64,000 nucleotides of DNA, from positions 18,244-82,243 of the forward strand of contig JAEZKZ010000099.1 of the NCBI GenBank assembly GCA_023415305.1, given 5' to 3'. Below the pieces are notes generated by a model. That model saw nothing but the letters and a program-made list of their open reading frames with translations, made no database searches and was not told where the DNA came from. The position numbers were made by a program, and so were the translations under genes. Positions 33,705 through 42,026 of the stretch are shown in pieces. The number at the start of each line of letters is the position of its first letter. Within the stretch, counting starts at the first letter, position 1. The DNA is from Bacillota bacterium (lineage in GTDB: Bacteria; Bacillota; Clostridia; Acetivibrionales; DSM-1351).

Positions 33705-34919
33705 ATGGGAAGTCTTAAAGAAAAATTATATGAAGAGCTAAAACTGAAATTAACATTATTTATTGAAGGTGTAAGCTATGAGGAAGGCACCTTTGACAAA
33801 CTTATAAATAATGACAATACTTTGAAAAAGCAAGAATATTGTACCTGGGATAAAGAACTTGTTACCAAAAAGAGCTTTAATCTTCCCTATGCATTTACTC
33901 TTGAAAATGGATCAGGTGTGCCAATTGTCGTTGATAGAAATTCTCCATATAGAATTGAGGAAAATGACGGAGTATTCAGCCTTTCGCACAAAAGCAAAAA
34001 AATATCGGATATAACTTTTCCAAAACCACCTGAATTTTATTCCAAATTCACCAAAGATGGTGCCAGTATGAGAAATATTGCCAGCGAGAGCTCCTTTGGA
34101 AGTGAAGACAAAAGTATCATTGTATCTTATAGTACCGAATGTTCGGTAAAAGATAAAGGCCAGACCTGTCTCTTTTGTACCATGAATGGGACAAAGGGGC
34201 TGGAAAAGGGAGAAGAAAGGCCACCTTGGAAATATCCCGGGCAAATAGGGGAGACAGTTAAAGCTGCCTATGACGAAGGCTTTAGTCATTTGACAATTAC
34301 CGGCGGCTTTGTACCTGAGCGACGTGAAATGGAGTATTACCTGGATGTGGCAGATAGCATCAAAGAGTCACTGGGCAGAGATGAGTTTAACGGTACTGCA
34401 TGTATCGGCGCCCCTCTTGATTTTTCTGTCATTGATAAATACAAGGAAGCAGGTTTCAGTACCATAGCATTTAACACAGAAGTATGGGGTAAGAACTACT
34501 TTGACATCATTTGTCCCGGTAAAGTGGAAGAATGCGGGGGCTTTGACAATTGGATAAAAGCAATAGAATATGCCATACAGGTATTTGGTAAGGGAAAGGT
34601 AAGAAGTAACTTTGTTTGTGGCTTGCAGCCCAAGGAGGTCTTATTTGAGGGACTGGAATATCTGGCTTCAATCGGAGTGGTTACAGTGGCATCCAGTTGG
34701 ATACCGGGTATAGGCTCTCCACTGGAGGGCCATCGGTCACCTACAGTAGACTGGCATTGGGATGTACAGCTAAAGCATGCAAATATACTCAGAAAATATG
34801 GACGCACCTATGAAGAAATATTTAATGCCACACCTAATAGAAATTTCGTACACGAAATCTATCAGATAGAGGATGAGACCTTACCAATATTTAGAAATCA
34901 AGAGTTACTGGTTAAATAA
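33705..34919 (+). CDS. Radical SAM protein, subfamily B (paralogue 4)
   Basis: A 404-residue protein with cluster motif CSVKDKGQTCLFC (Cys146, 155, 158; CX8CX2C). It shares long blocks with the product at 43592: PEFYSKFTKDGASMRNIA, LTITGGFVPERREMEYYLDV, GTACIGAPLDFSVIDKYKEA, FGKGKVRSNFVCGLQPKEV and LEGHRSPTVDWHWDVQLKHA. ATG 33705 follows GGAGG of the repeat; the 27 codons upstream in frame are repeat-derived. It is the first gene of the operon that ends with the nitrogenase-like genes and the ASST-like gene. Confidence 0.82.
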   Translation: MGSLKEKLYEELKLKLTLFIEGVSYEEGTFDKLINNDNTLKKQEYCTWDKELVTKKSFNLPYAFTLENGSGVPIVVDRNSPYRIEENDGVFSLSHKSKKISDITFPKPPEFYSKFTKDGASMRNIASESSFGSEDKSIIVSYSTECSVKDKGQTCLFCTMNGTKGLEKGEERPPWKYPGQIGETVKAAYDEGFSHLTITGGFVPERREMEYYLDVADSIKESLGRDEFNGTACIGAPLDFSVIDKYKEAGFSTIAFNTEVWGKNYFDIICPGKVEECGGFDNWIKAIEYAIQVFGKGKVRSNFVCGLQPKEVLFEGLEYLASIGVVTVASSWIPGIGSPLEGHRSPTVDWHWDVQLKHANILRKYGRTYEEIFNATPNRNFVHEIYQIEDETLPIFRNQELLVK

Positions 34920-35001
34920 GTTCCATCAGAAACTGAAAACACAGATACACTCAATAAAATAGTTATCTATATAAGGTTTATTGAAGAGAGGAGATTAAAT
35001 T

Positions 35002-35439
35002 ATGTCAATTAATAAAGAGGAAATAAAAACCTATTTGAAAGATAGTAAGACCTTGTCACTGGCTACTGTAAACGAGGCAGGAGAACCCGATATAAGAACT
35101 CTTGGAGGGTATGGAGTATCGGATTTTGAAATTTACTTTGCCACAGCCAAAGAAAGCAATAAAGTGAAACAGCTAAAGAATAAAAATGAAGTGGCTGTAT
35201 TGTTTCAGCATGAGAATCAGATAATACCGGAGTTTGTAAATGTAACCTTGTACGGCAAAGCTGTTCTGGCTGAAGGCGAAGATTTCATTACAGGTAAGCA
35301 GGCCATACTGGAACGAAGGCCCCAACTTTCAACGGTAATTGAGGGTCATAATATTTACAGGTTAAAGACCGAGCGAATAAAGGTTTTGGATTTCAAGGCT
35401 TCCACTCCCAGCGATAGAGTTCATACCATCAACTTATAG
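35002..35439 (+). CDS. PNPOx-like split-barrel flavin protein
   Basis: A 145-residue pyridoxamine phosphate oxidase-like protein (TLSLATVNEAGEPDIRTLGGYG, FEIYFATAKESNKVKQLKNKNEVAVLF, VTLYGKAVLAEGE). Binding of FMN or a similar cofactor is expected. It sits after radical SAM paralogue 4, in the same relation as the gene at 20913 to paralogue 1. The two are only distantly similar in sequence. RBS GAGGAG. Confidence 0.75.
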   Translation: MSINKEEIKTYLKDSKTLSLATVNEAGEPDIRTLGGYGVSDFEIYFATAKESNKVKQLKNKNEVAVLFQHENQIIPEFVNVTLYGKAVLAEGEDFITGKQAILERRPQLSTVIEGHNIYRLKTERIKVLDFKASTPSDRVHTINL

Positions 35440-35475
35440 AACCTTCGCCGGCATAAACATTTAGGAGGACTTCAG

Positions 35476-36240
35476 ATGATGAAAAAATTAAAAGTTATTC
35501 TGCTTAGCCTGATTATACCAGTAACAGTCATTATAGTCTGGAGTATCGCAACAGCCCGGGGAATTGCACCTGAAGCCATATTACCCAGCATAAAGAGTGT
35601 TCTTAAAGCATTTAATGAAAATCTGGTTACGGGACAGCTTGCTCAAGACCTGGGAATAAGCTTGTTAAGAGTAGTAAAGGGATACTTCTTTGCAGTACTT
35701 CTGGGAGTAACACTTGGTACCCTTATGGGGATGTCAAAAAACGTCAATTATATATTTTCACTTACACTCAATGCAATACGCCAGATTCCAATGATGGCAT
35801 GGATTCCATTGATCATACTGTGGTTCGGTATAGATGAACTGTCAAAGGTGGTAGTAATAGTGCTTGGTGCATTTTTCCCAATAATGGTAAATACATTCAG
35901 CGGAATCAGAGGTACACCGCCAGGCTATATTGAAGTAGCAAAACTATATAAATTAAACAGATGGAATACCTTTAGAAGGGTTTATCTGCCTGCTGCTATT
36001 CCTCAAATATTTGTAGGGCTGAAGTTGGGACTGGGAATATCCTGGATGGCCGTTGTTGCTGCCGAGCTGATAGCTTCCACCGAAGGAATAGGCTTCAGAA
36101 TCAGTGATGCCAGAAGTCTTATGAAACCTGATATTGTCATAATGGGTATGATAGTGATTGGTATTGTGGGAATATTGATGGACAAAATACTCACTTTTGT
36201 TTCCAAAAAGTCTACTCCATGGATAGGAAGCAAAAGATAA
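35476..36240 (+). CDS. ABC importer permease (SsuC/TauC type), set 3
   Basis: A 254-residue permease with about six helices. The EAA-type loop is EVAKLYKLNRWNTFRRVYLP followed by AAIPQIFVGLKLGLGISWM. RBS AGGAGG before tandem ATG codons (35476 or 35479). It is followed by its ATPase and then its binding protein, an order reversed from set 1. Confidence 0.88.
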   Translation: MMKKLKVILLSLIIPVTVIIVWSIATARGIAPEAILPSIKSVLKAFNENLVTGQLAQDLGISLLRVVKGYFFAVLLGVTLGTLMGMSKNVNYIFSLTLNAIRQIPMMAWIPLIILWFGIDELSKVVVIVLGAFFPIMVNTFSGIRGTPPGYIEVAKLYKLNRWNTFRRVYLPAAIPQIFVGLKLGLGISWMAVVAAELIASTEGIGFRISDARSLMKPDIVIMGMIVIGIVGILMDKILTFVSKKSTPWIGSKR

Positions 36241-36265
36241 TATGCTATTGAAAGGAGACGGGCAT

Positions 36266-37039
36266 ATGGCTGAACAGGTTTTAATAATTAAAGATTTATA
36301 TAAATCCTTTCAGGTTGGCAAGGAGGAAATTCCTGTTCTGAGGAATATCAATCTTGAAATCCGGAAAGGTGAATTTGTAACAATTGTAGGTCACAGCGGA
36401 TGTGGAAAAAGTACTCTATTGAAAATTATTGCAGGTCTTGTTGAGTATGGGATAGGAGAGGTATCCTACTCAGGTGAAAAAATCTCTGAGCCAGGGACTG
36501 ACCGTGGGATGGTATTTCAGGAGCATAGACTGCTTCCCTGGCTGACTATAAATGAAAATATCGGCTTTGGGCTTTACAATTTATCCAGGGAAGACAAGCA
36601 GGCATCAATCACAAAGCATATTGAACTAGTCCGGTTATGCGGCTTTGAAAAAGCCTATCCAAATCAGCTTTCAGGGGGAATGGCTCAAAGAGCGGCAATA
36701 GCAAGAGGTCTGGCTAGCAATCCGGAAATACTGTTGCTGGATGAACCCTTCGGTGCACTTGATGCATTAACCAGAATCCAAATGCAGAAAGAAATTCTTA
36801 GAATCTGGAAAGAGGAAAAAACCACTATGATTATGGTTACCCATGATATTGATGAAGCAATCTATCTGGGACAAAAAGTAGTTGTAATGTCTGCCAGACC
36901 CGGTGAAATAAAAGAAATTATTGATGTTAACACAGCCTCGGTAAAAGACAGGGGAAGTACTGAATTCGCGCATATCAAGAAAAAAATATACAATCATTTC
37001 TTTGAGGATGAAAATATAGAAATTGAGTATGTTATCTAA
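36266..37039 (+). CDS. ABC importer ATPase (SsuB/TauB type), set 3
   Basis: A 257-residue ATPase: Walker A GHSGCGKST, Q-loop VFQEHRLLPWLTI, signature LSGGMAQR, Walker B ILLLDEPFGALD, switch VTHDIDEAIYLGQKVVVMS. ATG 36266 has GGAG eight bases upstream; ATG 36242 lacks a separate site. It lies 25 bp after the permease stop. Confidence 0.92.
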   Translation: MAEQVLIIKDLYKSFQVGKEEIPVLRNINLEIRKGEFVTIVGHSGCGKSTLLKIIAGLVEYGIGEVSYSGEKISEPGTDRGMVFQEHRLLPWLTINENIGFGLYNLSREDKQASITKHIELVRLCGFEKAYPNQLSGGMAQRAAIARGLASNPEILLLDEPFGALDALTRIQMQKEILRIWKEEKTTMIMVTHDIDEAIYLGQKVVVMSARPGEIKEIIDVNTASVKDRGSTEFAHIKKKIYNHFFEDENIEIEYVI

Positions 37040-37073
37040 ACCTAAATTATGTTTTGAGAAAAAGGGCTTATCA

Positions 37074-37109
37074 TCACTATTTATATCGCTGCAAAGCAGC
37101 AGAATGGAG
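37074..37109 (+). repeat. Hairpin-SD cassette before the set 3 binding protein
   Basis: ATCACTATTTATATC is followed by the hairpin GCTGC-AAA-GCAGC (37088-37100) and GGAG (37106-37109), six bases before ATG 37116. The frame upstream is open, so the cassette again looks like an N-terminal extension. Confidence 0.65.
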
Positions 37110-37115
37110 CTTATT

Positions 37116-38228
37116 ATGAAAAAGAGAATCTTAAAAAATTTATTGTTATTATTAGTTTCAGCATTGTTATTTGCAGCCTGCGGCAACAATTCCAATTCAA
37201 CAGCAGCAAACAGCGCTGACGACCGACAAAGTACGACAGTACAAAGTTCAGCTGCTGAAAAAACTACAGCACAGGGAAGTACTTCTGAAAAAGACTCAAA
37301 TGCTGAAAAGAAAACTGTAACTCTTGCCTTGGCACAAGAGTCAAATGAACTTACCGGCATATGGGGTCTGGCAGATAAGAAAAAATATATAGAGGAAGAA
37401 TTGAGCAAGGTTGGTTACCAACTAAAGGTTCTGGGCTTTGCAGCAGCTGGCCCGGCCGTTAATGAAGCTTTTGTATCCGGGAAAATTGACCTGGCCTCTT
37501 ATGGAAATCTTCCGCCGGTGGTTTTAAAGTCAAAAGGGATTGATGTAACAATAGTATCAGTTGGTGATTCACAGTTCAATCTGTCTTTAATTGCACCGGC
37601 TGATTCTGCAATCAAGACACCAAAGGATCTGGAAGGAAAAAAAGTTATAGTAGGACGTGGCACCATACTGGATGAATATTGGGCTAATCTGGTCAAAGCT
37701 TATGGGATCGACGTGAGTAAAGTGAAGCTGATAAATGATGTAGCCAACGCTAATTCAACGTTAATAAGTGGAAATGCTGATGCTTTAGTGTCAGTTGATT
37801 TAACTGCCCATCTGATAAATAAACAGTTCCCGGTTAAAATTATTGAGTCCACAGCCACAAGTCATCCCGAATTTGCAAGTCAGATGGTATTGGCTGCAGC
37901 AGGTACATTCGCAAAAGAGCATCCAGAGGTAATTACAGCAATGCTTAAGGCTTATATACGCGCATATGATTACGCACTGGAGCATAAAGAAGAGGCTATT
38001 CAGGCTTTTGCAACAAAGAGTATTCCAATTGATGTTATAGAGAAAATATATGAAAACAATATCAGCTTTGAAAATTTAGATGGTGGTATTGAAGAGGCCG
38101 ATAAGGCGAGATTGGATAAACTGAACCAGTTCCTTTTGGAATACAAATACATAGAAAAAAGTGCAGATGTTAACACCCTAATTGACACAAGCTTTTTTGA
38201 ACAGGCTAAAAAAGAATTGGGAAAATAA
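37116..38228 (+). CDS. ABC importer substrate-binding lipoprotein (SsuA/TauA type), set 3
   Basis: A 370-residue lipoprotein. Signal peptide MKKRILKNLLLLLVSALLF with lipobox FAAC, a Ser/Thr/Glu linker, and a type 2 binding domain (LKVLGFAAAGPAVNEAFVSG, IDLASYGNLPPVVLKSKGID, DLEGKKVIVGRGTILDEYW, SGNADALVSVDLTAHL). The A.G.A..EA..SG.ID.A.YG.LP pattern is typical for aliphatic sulfonate binding proteins. It immediately precedes the NifH-like gene (23 bp). Confidence 0.88.
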   Translation: MKKRILKNLLLLLVSALLFAACGNNSNSTAANSADDRQSTTVQSSAAEKTTAQGSTSEKDSNAEKKTVTLALAQESNELTGIWGLADKKKYIEEELSKVGYQLKVLGFAAAGPAVNEAFVSGKIDLASYGNLPPVVLKSKGIDVTIVSVGDSQFNLSLIAPADSAIKTPKDLEGKKVIVGRGTILDEYWANLVKAYGIDVSKVKLINDVANANSTLISGNADALVSVDLTAHLINKQFPVKIIESTATSHPEFASQMVLAAAGTFAKEHPEVITAMLKAYIRAYDYALEHKEEAIQAFATKSIPIDVIEKIYENNISFENLDGGIEEADKARLDKLNQFLLEYKYIEKSADVNTLIDTSFFEQAKKELGK

Positions 38229-38251
38229 ATTAATACAAAGGGATGGTATAA

Positions 38252-39127
38252 ATGAGTAAAAAAATTAAACACATAGCTATATACGGAAAAGGTGGAATAG
38301 GTAAATCCACAACAACTTCAAATATAAGTGCTGCACTTGCAGAAGCAGGCTACAGGGTTATACAGATCGGCTGCGACCCTAAAAGTGATTCTACAAATAC
38401 TTTAAGAGGCGGCAATTATCTGCCAACCGTTCTTGACAGCTTGCGGGATAGCAGCAATGTAAAAATAGAGGATATATCTGTGGTAGGCTTTAAAGGTGTT
38501 CTATGTATTGAAGCTGGAGGGCCTGTCCCCGGTGTGGGCTGCGCAGGAAGAGGAATTAATGCTGCAATAACTCTTCTTCAGGAATTGGATCTTTTTGAAA
38601 AATTCAAGCCTGACGTGGTTCTGTATGACGTTTTGGGGGATGTTGTATGCGGTGGCTTTGCAGTTCCTATCCGGGAAGGTATAACCGACAAGGTATACGT
38701 TGTGAGCTCCTCTGATTTTATGGCTGTATATGCGGCAAATAACCTGTTCAAAGCAATCAGCAAATATGCTCCTACAGGAGGAGCTCAGCTGGGAGGTATT
38801 ATTGCGAACAGTGTGCTTACCCCCTATGCAAAACCGTTGATAAACGACTTCGCATCAAAAACAGGTACAAAGGTAGTTCAATATGTTCCGAGATCATCAA
38901 TTGTTGCGCAAAGTGAATTACACGGAAAGACAGTTATTGAGGCCAATCCGGATTCAGAGCAGGCCGACGTTTATAGAGCTCTTGCTAAGTATATAATTGA
39001 AGACTCTGAAGCAACAGTACCTAATCCCTTAAGTGTCACAGAGCTTCGGGACTGGGCAAAGGATTGGGGAGACAGAATTCTGAAGATTGAGGCTGAAGCG
39101 GCCACCGACCTTAATGCCAATATCTAG
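38252..39127 (+). CDS. NifH-like nitrogenase iron protein homologue
   Basis: A 291-residue P-loop ATPase. The nucleotide loop is YGKGGIGKST (residues 11-20), and the two [4Fe-4S] cysteines that bridge the dimer are present at Cys97 (GCAGRGI) and Cys133 (DVVCGGF). Switch and other nitrogenase-Fe-protein blocks (GCDPKSDST, YDVLGD) are kept. It should be the ATP-driven electron donor to the NifD/NifK-like pair encoded next. It is not a nif operon: no nifE, nifN or nifB follows. Compare BchL/ChlL, CfbC and MarH. Confidence 0.93.
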   Translation: MSKKIKHIAIYGKGGIGKSTTTSNISAALAEAGYRVIQIGCDPKSDSTNTLRGGNYLPTVLDSLRDSSNVKIEDISVVGFKGVLCIEAGGPVPGVGCAGRGINAAITLLQELDLFEKFKPDVVLYDVLGDVVCGGFAVPIREGITDKVYVVSSSDFMAVYAANNLFKAISKYAPTGGAQLGGIIANSVLTPYAKPLINDFASKTGTKVVQYVPRSSIVAQSELHGKTVIEANPDSEQADVYRALAKYIIEDSEATVPNPLSVTELRDWAKDWGDRILKIEAEAATDLNANI

Positions 39128-39177
39128 GCATCAAATGCCAATTACCAAGCACTATAGGGAAAAAATATTTTAGTAAT

Positions 39178-39201
39178 GGTCGCCAATGCGGCCTATGGAG
39201 G
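39178..39201 (+). repeat. Hairpin-SD element before the NifD-like gene
   Basis: GGTCGC-CAAT-GCGGCC (39178-39193; one T-G pair) is followed by GGAGG (39197-39201), five bases before ATG 39207. Confidence 0.6.
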
Positions 39202-39206
39202 CAATT

Positions 39207-40622
39207 ATGGCTGTTTTGAGAGGAAAGGCACCGGTAATCAGAGAAAAAAGATTATCTACAATCGGAGCTTATTATGGAACTGTAGAAGCTATATTGAGAG
39301 AATTTTATGACGGTAATCTGAAACAGCGTATCAGAACCTTTTCTCAGGATACAAATTCAGATGTTCTCTATGCTTTACAGGTAATTAACACTATAAAGAA
39401 TATTGGAATAATCATACATGGTCCAAGGGGCTGCGGAATAATTCAAAATCATTATAACAACAGGAATTCTCTTGTAACTCAATGGGCAGTAACCAATATT
39501 GATGAGGAAGATTCAATTTTAGGAAGTGATATCAAGCTGAAAAAAACCGTTAACAGTATCTACAGTGAAAATCATCCGGATATAATTTTTGTCCTTACAA
39601 CATCAGTTGTTGCTATAAACAATGATGATGTGGCCTCAGTTACCCAGGATTTAACCGATGAACTTGGTATTCCGGTTGTGCCAATATACACTGATGGGTT
39701 CAAATCCAAAATAGGTATAACAGGTTACGATACAGCCATTCATTCTATTATTAAATATCTATTGCCAAACAAGGCTGAAAAAGAAAATTTCATAAACTTA
39801 ATTTCTTTAAATGAAGATAAGGAAAGTCTTGTTGAACTGAACAGACTTTTAAAAGCCTTGGAGGTTGAAATCAATACTATTCCAAGATTTTCAAATCGTC
39901 AAGATATTGCGAAGGCAGGGAGTGCATTATTTAACCTGGTTGTAAAAAAAGGTGAGGGAGATTATTTCGCAAAGGTATTAAAGGATATCTATGAAACTCC
40001 TGAAATTGAAGTAAATACACCAGTTGGAATAAAAGCTACCAATAAGTGGATAGCCGAGATAGGAAAGCAGCTTGGGAGGGGCCGGCAGGCAAAGGAATTA
40101 ATTGAAAGTGAAAGCCGAACTGCCAGAAACGCACTGGAAAAGTATAATTTGGACGGGACGAAGGTGTTCTTAAGCTGTGAGCCTGAATATGCTAATGCTG
40201 TTATTGATTTGCTTGAGGATTTAAATGGTGAGGTTATTGGTATTAAAGTGCCATATCTTGATATTACTTTACTTAACCAGATGGAGAAGCTTTACAGAAA
40301 AAATCCCGAGTTGTCATTGCTTATAGGAGAGGGTCAGCCTTACGAGCAAATAAATATTCTAAAGAAAACCGGGGCTGAAATATATGTTGGAAATGATCTG
40401 GCCACCGATTCAATTACCCTTGAAGGCATTCCGGTACTGAATATTCAAAATATCAATATTCTGGGATACAGGGGCAGTATAAATTTTGCTGAAAAAATAT
40501 ATAAGCTTGTAAAGTATAATGGCTTTTCAGCGAATTTCAAAACTTCTCCGATACATTCTGTTTATCAAACGGGATGGCTTAAGAAAAATACAAACTGGTA
40601 TATAAAGCAGGAGGTGAAGTAA
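39207..40622 (+). CDS. Nitrogenase component 1-like protein, D-like subunit
   Basis: A 471-residue NifD/E-like protein. Only one of the three P-cluster cysteines of NifD can be found: Cys76 in HGPRGCGI. The position of NifD Cys62 (RGCAYAG) reads LSTIGAYYG, and that of Cys154 (ECPIGLIGDD) reads TTSVVAINNDD. The FeMo-co His442 context YHG reads YRG, and no Cys275 equivalent is evident. The protein holds only two cysteines in all. ATG 39207 follows GGAGG; ATG 39186 lies in the repeat. It overlaps the K-like gene by one base at TAATG. Confidence 0.88.
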   Translation: MAVLRGKAPVIREKRLSTIGAYYGTVEAILREFYDGNLKQRIRTFSQDTNSDVLYALQVINTIKNIGIIIHGPRGCGIIQNHYNNRNSLVTQWAVTNIDEEDSILGSDIKLKKTVNSIYSENHPDIIFVLTTSVVAINNDDVASVTQDLTDELGIPVVPIYTDGFKSKIGITGYDTAIHSIIKYLLPNKAEKENFINLISLNEDKESLVELNRLLKALEVEINTIPRFSNRQDIAKAGSALFNLVVKKGEGDYFAKVLKDIYETPEIEVNTPVGIKATNKWIAEIGKQLGRGRQAKELIESESRTARNALEKYNLDGTKVFLSCEPEYANAVIDLLEDLNGEVIGIKVPYLDITLLNQMEKLYRKNPELSLLIGEGQPYEQINILKKTGAEIYVGNDLATDSITLEGIPVLNIQNINILGYRGSINFAEKIYKLVKYNGFSANFKTSPIHSVYQTGWLKKNTNWYIKQEVK

Positions 40623-41905
40623 TGGCAGACTACATTGAATTTAACAGGAACGGCTGCCTGCTGCAAGGTGCTGTGAGTGTTTTGAAATCAATTAACGGTG
40701 TTGTTCCCATCGTTCATTCTACAGCAGGTTGTGCAGCACAGGAGAAATATATATCGAATGCTGCTCTCGGATATGCTTCTGACAATTACGCAATTGCATG
40801 TACCAATGTTATAGAAAAGCAAGTAATCTTTGGCGGAACTTCAAGGCTGAGAGAGCAGATTAAAAATACAGTCAAGGTTCTGGAAGGTGAGCTGTACGTT
40901 GTAATCAGCGGCTGTGCTACAGAAATTGTAGGAGATGATATAGGGGCTATGACAAAGGAAGCCGCTGAACAGGGTTACCCGGTTATAAATATCAGTACTC
41001 CCGGTTTTAAAGGCCACAGCTTTGATGCATATACCAAAGTTATAAAAGGCATAATTGAAGGACTGTCAAAAATTCATGATACCGAGGCCTCTACTGATAC
41101 TGATTTCATAAACGTATTCGGTATTGCCCCAAATCTTGATCCCTATTGGGAAGGAAACCTGGAGGAAATATATTTGCTGTTGGAAGCTGCAGGTTTCAAG
41201 ACTAATCCACTATTTGGATACAAAAGCTCTGTTGATAACTGGAAACAGATAAGGAATGCAGGATTAAATTTTGTGTTTACCGAGTGGGGACTAGAAATAG
41301 CCCGTTATCTTGAAGAAAAGTATGGGACTCCATATATATACATAGCCGAAACACATCTTGGAATAGAAGGTGTTGAAGAAATTCTGGAGAAACTGGCTTC
41401 TGTTTATAGTGGTAAAAGAGAAGCAATTGACGGGCTTAAGCAGCAAAAACAGAGGAAATATCTCTATTATCTTTCTAAACTTGCTCCTTATTACTATAAG
41501 CATCACCTTCAGAAGGAAGTCGTATTGGTGGGACCATCATATATTACCTACCCTGTGGCCAGATTTCTTGAAAATAGCTTCGGTCAGATAGTCAAATCGA
41601 TAATAATTACAAACAAGGTGGCAGATAAGGAGCCAGAGAATATTTCAAAGCAATTTAAAAGCAACATAGAAGTTTATTTTTCTGAGGATGGTAAAAAAAT
41701 TGAGGAAAAAATAAGGGAGCTATCCCCTGAAATTATATTGGGAAGTCATTTGGAAGTAAATGTTGCCAAGGAACTGGACATTCCCATACTATATATTTCC
41801 CTTCCCACAGAAGGAAGTGTTATTTTGAATAAAAGCCTTCTGGGGGTCAACGGTAGTATTGCATTTCTTGAAGCATACAGCAATGCTTTTGCAGTTAGCA
41901 ACTAA
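40622..41905 (+). CDS. Nitrogenase component 1-like protein, K-like subunit
   Basis: A 427-residue NifK/N-like protein. All three P-cluster-type cysteines are present: Cys12 (NGCLLQGA), Cys37 (HSTAGCAAQ) and Cys98 (SGCATEIVGDD). Together with Cys76 of the D-like partner this gives four ligands, enough for one [4Fe-4S] cluster at the subunit interface. The block PNLDPYWEGNLEEIYLLLEA is shared with other component 1 proteins. The start overlaps the D-like stop, so the two are translated together. Confidence 0.9.
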   Translation: MADYIEFNRNGCLLQGAVSVLKSINGVVPIVHSTAGCAAQEKYISNAALGYASDNYAIACTNVIEKQVIFGGTSRLREQIKNTVKVLEGELYVVISGCATEIVGDDIGAMTKEAAEQGYPVINISTPGFKGHSFDAYTKVIKGIIEGLSKIHDTEASTDTDFINVFGIAPNLDPYWEGNLEEIYLLLEAAGFKTNPLFGYKSSVDNWKQIRNAGLNFVFTEWGLEIARYLEEKYGTPYIYIAETHLGIEGVEEILEKLASVYSGKREAIDGLKQQKQRKYLYYLSKLAPYYYKHHLQKEVVLVGPSYITYPVARFLENSFGQIVKSIIITNKVADKEPENISKQFKSNIEVYFSEDGKKIEEKIRELSPEIILGSHLEVNVAKELDIPILYISLPTEGSVILNKSLLGVNGSIAFLEAYSNAFAVSN

Positions 41906-41983
41906 AAAGCACATTGTAAGGATAAATGTAAAGCAGATATGTTAATTCAAATTCGCAACAAAAAACTGCAAAATTGTTTCTAT

Positions 41984-42019
41984 TAATATTTGTGTACGCG
42001 GTGCCCGCGTAGAAAGGAG
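41984..42019 (+). repeat. Hairpin-SD cassette before the ASST-like gene
   Basis: TATTAATATTTGTG is followed by the hairpin TACGCGG-TGC-CCGCGTA (41995-42011) and AAAGGAG (42013-42019), seven bases before the ATG. Confidence 0.75.
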
Positions 42020-42026
42020 ATTAATC

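Noticed and set aside
38252..41905. Annotation as a true nitrogenase (nifHDK).
   Set aside because: P-cluster cysteines are incomplete in the D-like subunit, FeMo-co ligands are absent, and no nifE, nifN, nifB or nifV genes are present.
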